Program-made: the position numbers and the translations under genes
Assembly (NCBI GenBank): GCA_947258945.1
Contig: CAMYKJ010000025.1
Span: 1 to 7,719 of the forward strand
Origin: an uncultured Ectothiorhodospiraceae bacterium
GTDB lineage: Bacteria > Pseudomonadota > Gammaproteobacteria > UBA9214
Length of the DNA stretch: 7,719 bases
Direction: 5' to 3'
Shown: in pieces, positions 5,715-7,719 of the stretch
Layout of the letters: each line of letters starts with the position of its first letter
Position numbering within the stretch: the stretch's first letter is position 1
Notes under the pieces: generated by a model
Told to the model about the DNA's origin: nothing
What the model saw: the letters and a program-made list of their open reading frames with translations, nothing else
Database searches by the model: none

Positions 5715-7067
5715 CTAGAACGGCAGTCCCGCAGGACCCCCGCCTTTCATACCGCGCAGCATTTTCGCCATCCCGCCTTTGGACATCTTCTTCATCATTT
5801 TCTGCATCTGCAGGTGTTGTTTGAGCAGGCGATTGACGTCCTGGACCTGCGTGCCGGAACCGGCCGCGATGCGGCGGCGGCGTGATCCCTTGATGATGGC
5901 TGGATAGGCGCGCTCCCCGGGCGTCATGGAATTGATGATGGCTTTCATGAGATGCACCTGCCGGTCATCCGGCATGCCACCTTTCGGCAACTGTGCCGCA
6001 CCGGGTAACTTGTCGACCAGTCCGGCCAGCCCGCCCATGTTCAGCATCTGGTCCAGCTGGTCCCGGAAGTCATTCATGTCGAAGCCCTTGCCCTTCGAGA
6101 TCTTCTTCGCCAGCTTCGCGGCCGCCTCGCGGTCGACCTTCTGCTCGGCCTCCTCCACCAGGCTGAGCACGTCGCCCATGCCAAGAATGCGGGATGCGAT
6201 GCGGTCCGGGTAAAACGGCTCCAGTGCCGCAGTCTTCTCACCGACGCCGATGAACTTGATCGGCTTGCCGGTGATAGCGCGTATCGACAGCGCCGCACCG
6301 CCGCGCGCATCACCATCGGCCTTGGTAAGGATGACGCCGGTAAGCGGCAATGCTTCATTGAACGTGCGCGCCGTGTTGGCTGCATCCTGTCCGGTCATGC
6401 TGTCGACCACGAACAGGGTCTCGACCGGGTTGACGGCGGCATGCAGCCGTCGGATCTCGTCCATCATATCGTCGTCGATGTGCAGGCGTCCGGCCGTGTC
6501 GACAATGACCACGTCGATATGCTTCTGCCGGGCATGCGTGATGGCGTTGCCGGCGATCTCGACCGGATCCTGCCGGGTATTGCTCGGGAAAAACGCCGCG
6601 TCGACCTCCCCTGCCAGCGTCTGCAGCTGATCGATGGCCGCCGGCCGGTAGATATCGCAACTCGTCAGCAGTACCGATTTCTTTTCGCGCTCGGCCAGCA
6701 GGCGCGCAAGCTTTGCACTGCTGGTGGTCTTGCCCGATCCCTGCAGCCCTGCCATCAGGATTACCGCCGGCGGCTGTACGCTCAGGTCGAGTGCGTCGTT
6801 GGCATCACCCATGATGTGAACCAGCTCGTCATTGACGATCTTCACCAGGGTCTGGCCGGGCGTCAGGCTCTTCGTGACCTCCTGCCCCATGGCCCGCTCG
6901 CGCACCCGCTCGATGAAATCCTTGACGACCGGCAGGGCGACATCCGCTTCAAGCAGCGCCATGCGCACATCGCGCAGGGCGTCCCTGATGTTGTCCTCGG
7001 TCAGTCGCCCCTGGCCACGCAGGTTGCGAATGGTTTTTGACAGGCGTTCACTCAGGTTGTCGAACAT
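5715..7067 (-). CDS. ffh: Signal recognition particle protein Ffh (SRP54)
   Basis: A 450-residue GTPase (E. coli 453) that binds 4.5S RNA and signal sequences of nascent membrane proteins and delivers them to the receptor FtsY. The N domain is 1-90 (LRDVRMALLEADVALPVV). The G domain has GLQGSGKTTSSAKLARLL (G1, 108-124), DIYRPAAIDQL (G2), DTAGRLHIDDDMMDEI (G3, 190-205), TKADGDARGGAAL (G4, 248-260) and GVGEKTAALEPF (G5). The methionine-rich M domain (about 325-450) has the RNA-binding GSRRRRIAAGSGTQVQDVN (394-412) and MQKMMKKMSKGGMAKML. I chose the start at 7067 (MFDNLSERLSKTIRNLRGQG) because it matches the family; the frame is open to 7250 but that part overlaps ypjD. The ribosome binding site is weak. 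The gene for 4.5S RNA is not in this window. Confidence 0.98.
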   Translation of the reverse strand: MFDNLSERLSKTIRNLRGQGRLTEDNIRDALRDVRMALLEADVALPVVKDFIERVRERAMGQEVTKSLTPGQTLVKIVNDELVHIMGDANDALDLSVQPPAVILMAGLQGSGKTTSSAKLARLLAEREKKSVLLTSCDIYRPAAIDQLQTLAGEVDAAFFPSNTRQDPVEIAGNAITHARQKHIDVVIVDTAGRLHIDDDMMDEIRRLHAAVNPVETLFVVDSMTGQDAANTARTFNEALPLTGVILTKADGDARGGAALSIRAITGKPIKFIGVGEKTAALEPFYPDRIASRILGMGDVLSLVEEAEQKVDREAAAKLAKKISKGKGFDMNDFRDQLDQMLNMGGLAGLVDKLPGAAQLPKGGMPDDRQVHLMKAIINSMTPGERAYPAIIKGSRRRRIAAGSGTQVQDVNRLLKQHLQMQKMMKKMSKGGMAKMLRGMKGGGPAGLPF

Positions 7068-7088
7068 GTTTGCGCGGGTCCCGGCTGG

Positions 7089-7117
7089 CTGACTGGATTG
7101 GGTGTGCAGAGTATAAC
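7089..7117 (+). promoter_or_regulatory. Sigma70-like promoter of ypjD
   Basis: CTGACT (7089-7094), a 17-nt spacer and TATAAC (7112-7117) resemble the consensus TTGACA-17-TATAAT at four and five of six positions. Transcription would begin near 7124, about 48 nt before the ypjD ATG. The -10 shares its TATA core with a minus-strand -10 facing ffh. Confidence 0.5.
7110..7115 (-). promoter_or_regulatory. Candidate -10 element for ffh
   Basis: The minus strand reads TATACT, five of six bases of the sigma70 -10, about 42 nt before the ffh ATG. The sequence 17 nt upstream (AAGTGT, 7133-7138) is a poor -35. It overlaps the plus-strand TATAAC by four bases and lies between the inverted arms TGCAG (7105-7109) and CTGCA (7117-7121). 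Confidence 0.4.
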
Positions 7118-7171
7118 TGCATTCCCGTCCGGACACTTCTCTGGGTACGGCAGTTATGCGATGATTCACCC

Positions 7172-7719
7172 ATGATTTCAGTGTTGCCGGGATTGCTGTC
7201 GATCGCGCTCTACCTGCTGGCCAGCGGCCTGCTGGTAATGCGCCTGTCACGCGGCGGCGGCAGCACGCAGCGCCTCGACCAGCCGATCCTGATCGCGCTG
7301 ACGGCCATCCTGGTACATGCGTTTGTCCTCTATCCGGAGGTGATTACGCCACACGGCCTGAACCTCGGGTTTGTCTATGCCGCCTCGCTGGTCGCCCTGA
7401 CAAGCGCGGTATTGCTGGCGGTCTCTGCCCTGTTCCAGCCGGTTGGCAACCTCGGCATTGCCCTGTTCCCGGTGGCCGCCGCGACCATCGGACTGACGCT
7501 GGCCTGGCCCGGCGGACACCTGCTCACGGATGCATCCTGGCAACTGGAATTGCATATCCTCTGTTCGCTGCTCGCCTACAGCATCCTGGCACTCGCCGTG
7601 CTGCAGGCGATCCTGCTGTCCATCCAGGACCGGCACCTGCGCAACCGCCAGCCCGGCGGCTTCATCCGCGCACTGCCGCCACTGGCCGTCATGGAGTCCC
7701 TGCTGTTCCAGATGATCGC
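7172..7719 (+). CDS. ypjD: YpjD-like inner-membrane protein, cytochrome c assembly (CcsA/CcmC) family, 3' end cut by window
   Basis: The first 182 residues are visible; the frame runs off the window. It is very hydrophobic, with several likely membrane helices: about residues 4-23 (LPGLLSIALYLLASGLLVM), 38-55, 65-88 (FVYAASLVALTSAVLLAVSA), 92-110 and 125-147 (LELHILCSLLAYSILALAVL). The segment LHILCSLLAYS, then QDRHLRNRQPGGFIRALPPL and MESLLFQM, fit the YpjD branch of the cytochrome c assembly family, whose better studied relatives handle haem. The exact role of YpjD is not settled. Divergence from ffh is the arrangement seen in E. coli and supports the name. The ATG at 7172 has no clear ribosome binding site, and no in-frame start lies upstream within the gap. 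Confidence 0.92.
   Translation, partial: MISVLPGLLSIALYLLASGLLVMRLSRGGGSTQRLDQPILIALTAILVHAFVLYPEVITPHGLNLGFVYAASLVALTSAVLLAVSALFQPVGNLGIALFPVAAATIGLTLAWPGGHLLTDASWQLELHILCSLLAYSILALAVLQAILLSIQDRHLRNRQPGGFIRALPPLAVMESLLFQMI

Noticed and set aside
7068..7250. 61-codon N-terminal extension of Ffh
   Set aside because: Ffh family sequence begins at MFDNLSERL; the extension overlaps the divergent gene ypjD and the promoter region.

Overview
The window is a stretch of chromosome from a GC-rich gammaproteobacterium. The evidence is gene order: rpsP-rimM-trmD-rplS in the conserved order, with ffh upstream on the same strand and a ypjD-type cytochrome c assembly gene diverging from ffh, as in Escherichia coli and many relatives. 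The proteins look gammaproteobacterial throughout. The genus cannot be fixed from the sequence alone. Almost every gene lies on the minus strand, so the text below runs from right to left, the direction of transcription.

Right end (7719 to 5715): ypjD (plus strand, cut by the window edge) and ffh (minus strand) diverge from a 104-bp gap. That gap carries overlapping, oppositely oriented -10 elements sharing one TATA core. Ffh is the protein part of the signal recognition particle.

Middle gap (5714 to 5039): about 676 bp without a convincing gene separate ffh from rpsP. From the ffh side it holds a 20-bp perfect inverted repeat that looks like a REP/REPIN-type palindrome, a strong intrinsic terminator pointing along the plus strand with no recognisable plus-strand gene before it, an AT-rich unassigned stretch, and a good sigma70-like promoter for rpsP.

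Ribosome/tRNA operon (5038 to 3109): rpsP (S16), rimM (30S maturation), trmD (tRNA m1G37 methyltransferase) and rplS (L19) are spaced 11 to 29 nt apart. An 11-bp perfect hairpin follows.

Stress and repair block (3032 to 1): ogt (O6-alkylguanine repair), htpG (Hsp90) and a DsbA/FrnE-like thiol oxidoreductase (cut by the window edge). ogt and htpG overlap by ATGA. A sequence closely matching the sigma32 heat-shock promoter consensus lies inside the 3' end of ogt, so htpG probably has its own heat-shock promoter. The FrnE-like gene has an intact frame and active site but no ATG, GTG or TTG ahead of that site.

Most of the window is core housekeeping sequence. No new multi-gene system is visible. 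The points worth following up are regulatory or structural: the promoter inside ogt, the missing start codon, the symmetric divergent promoter, the orphan terminator and the palindromic element.
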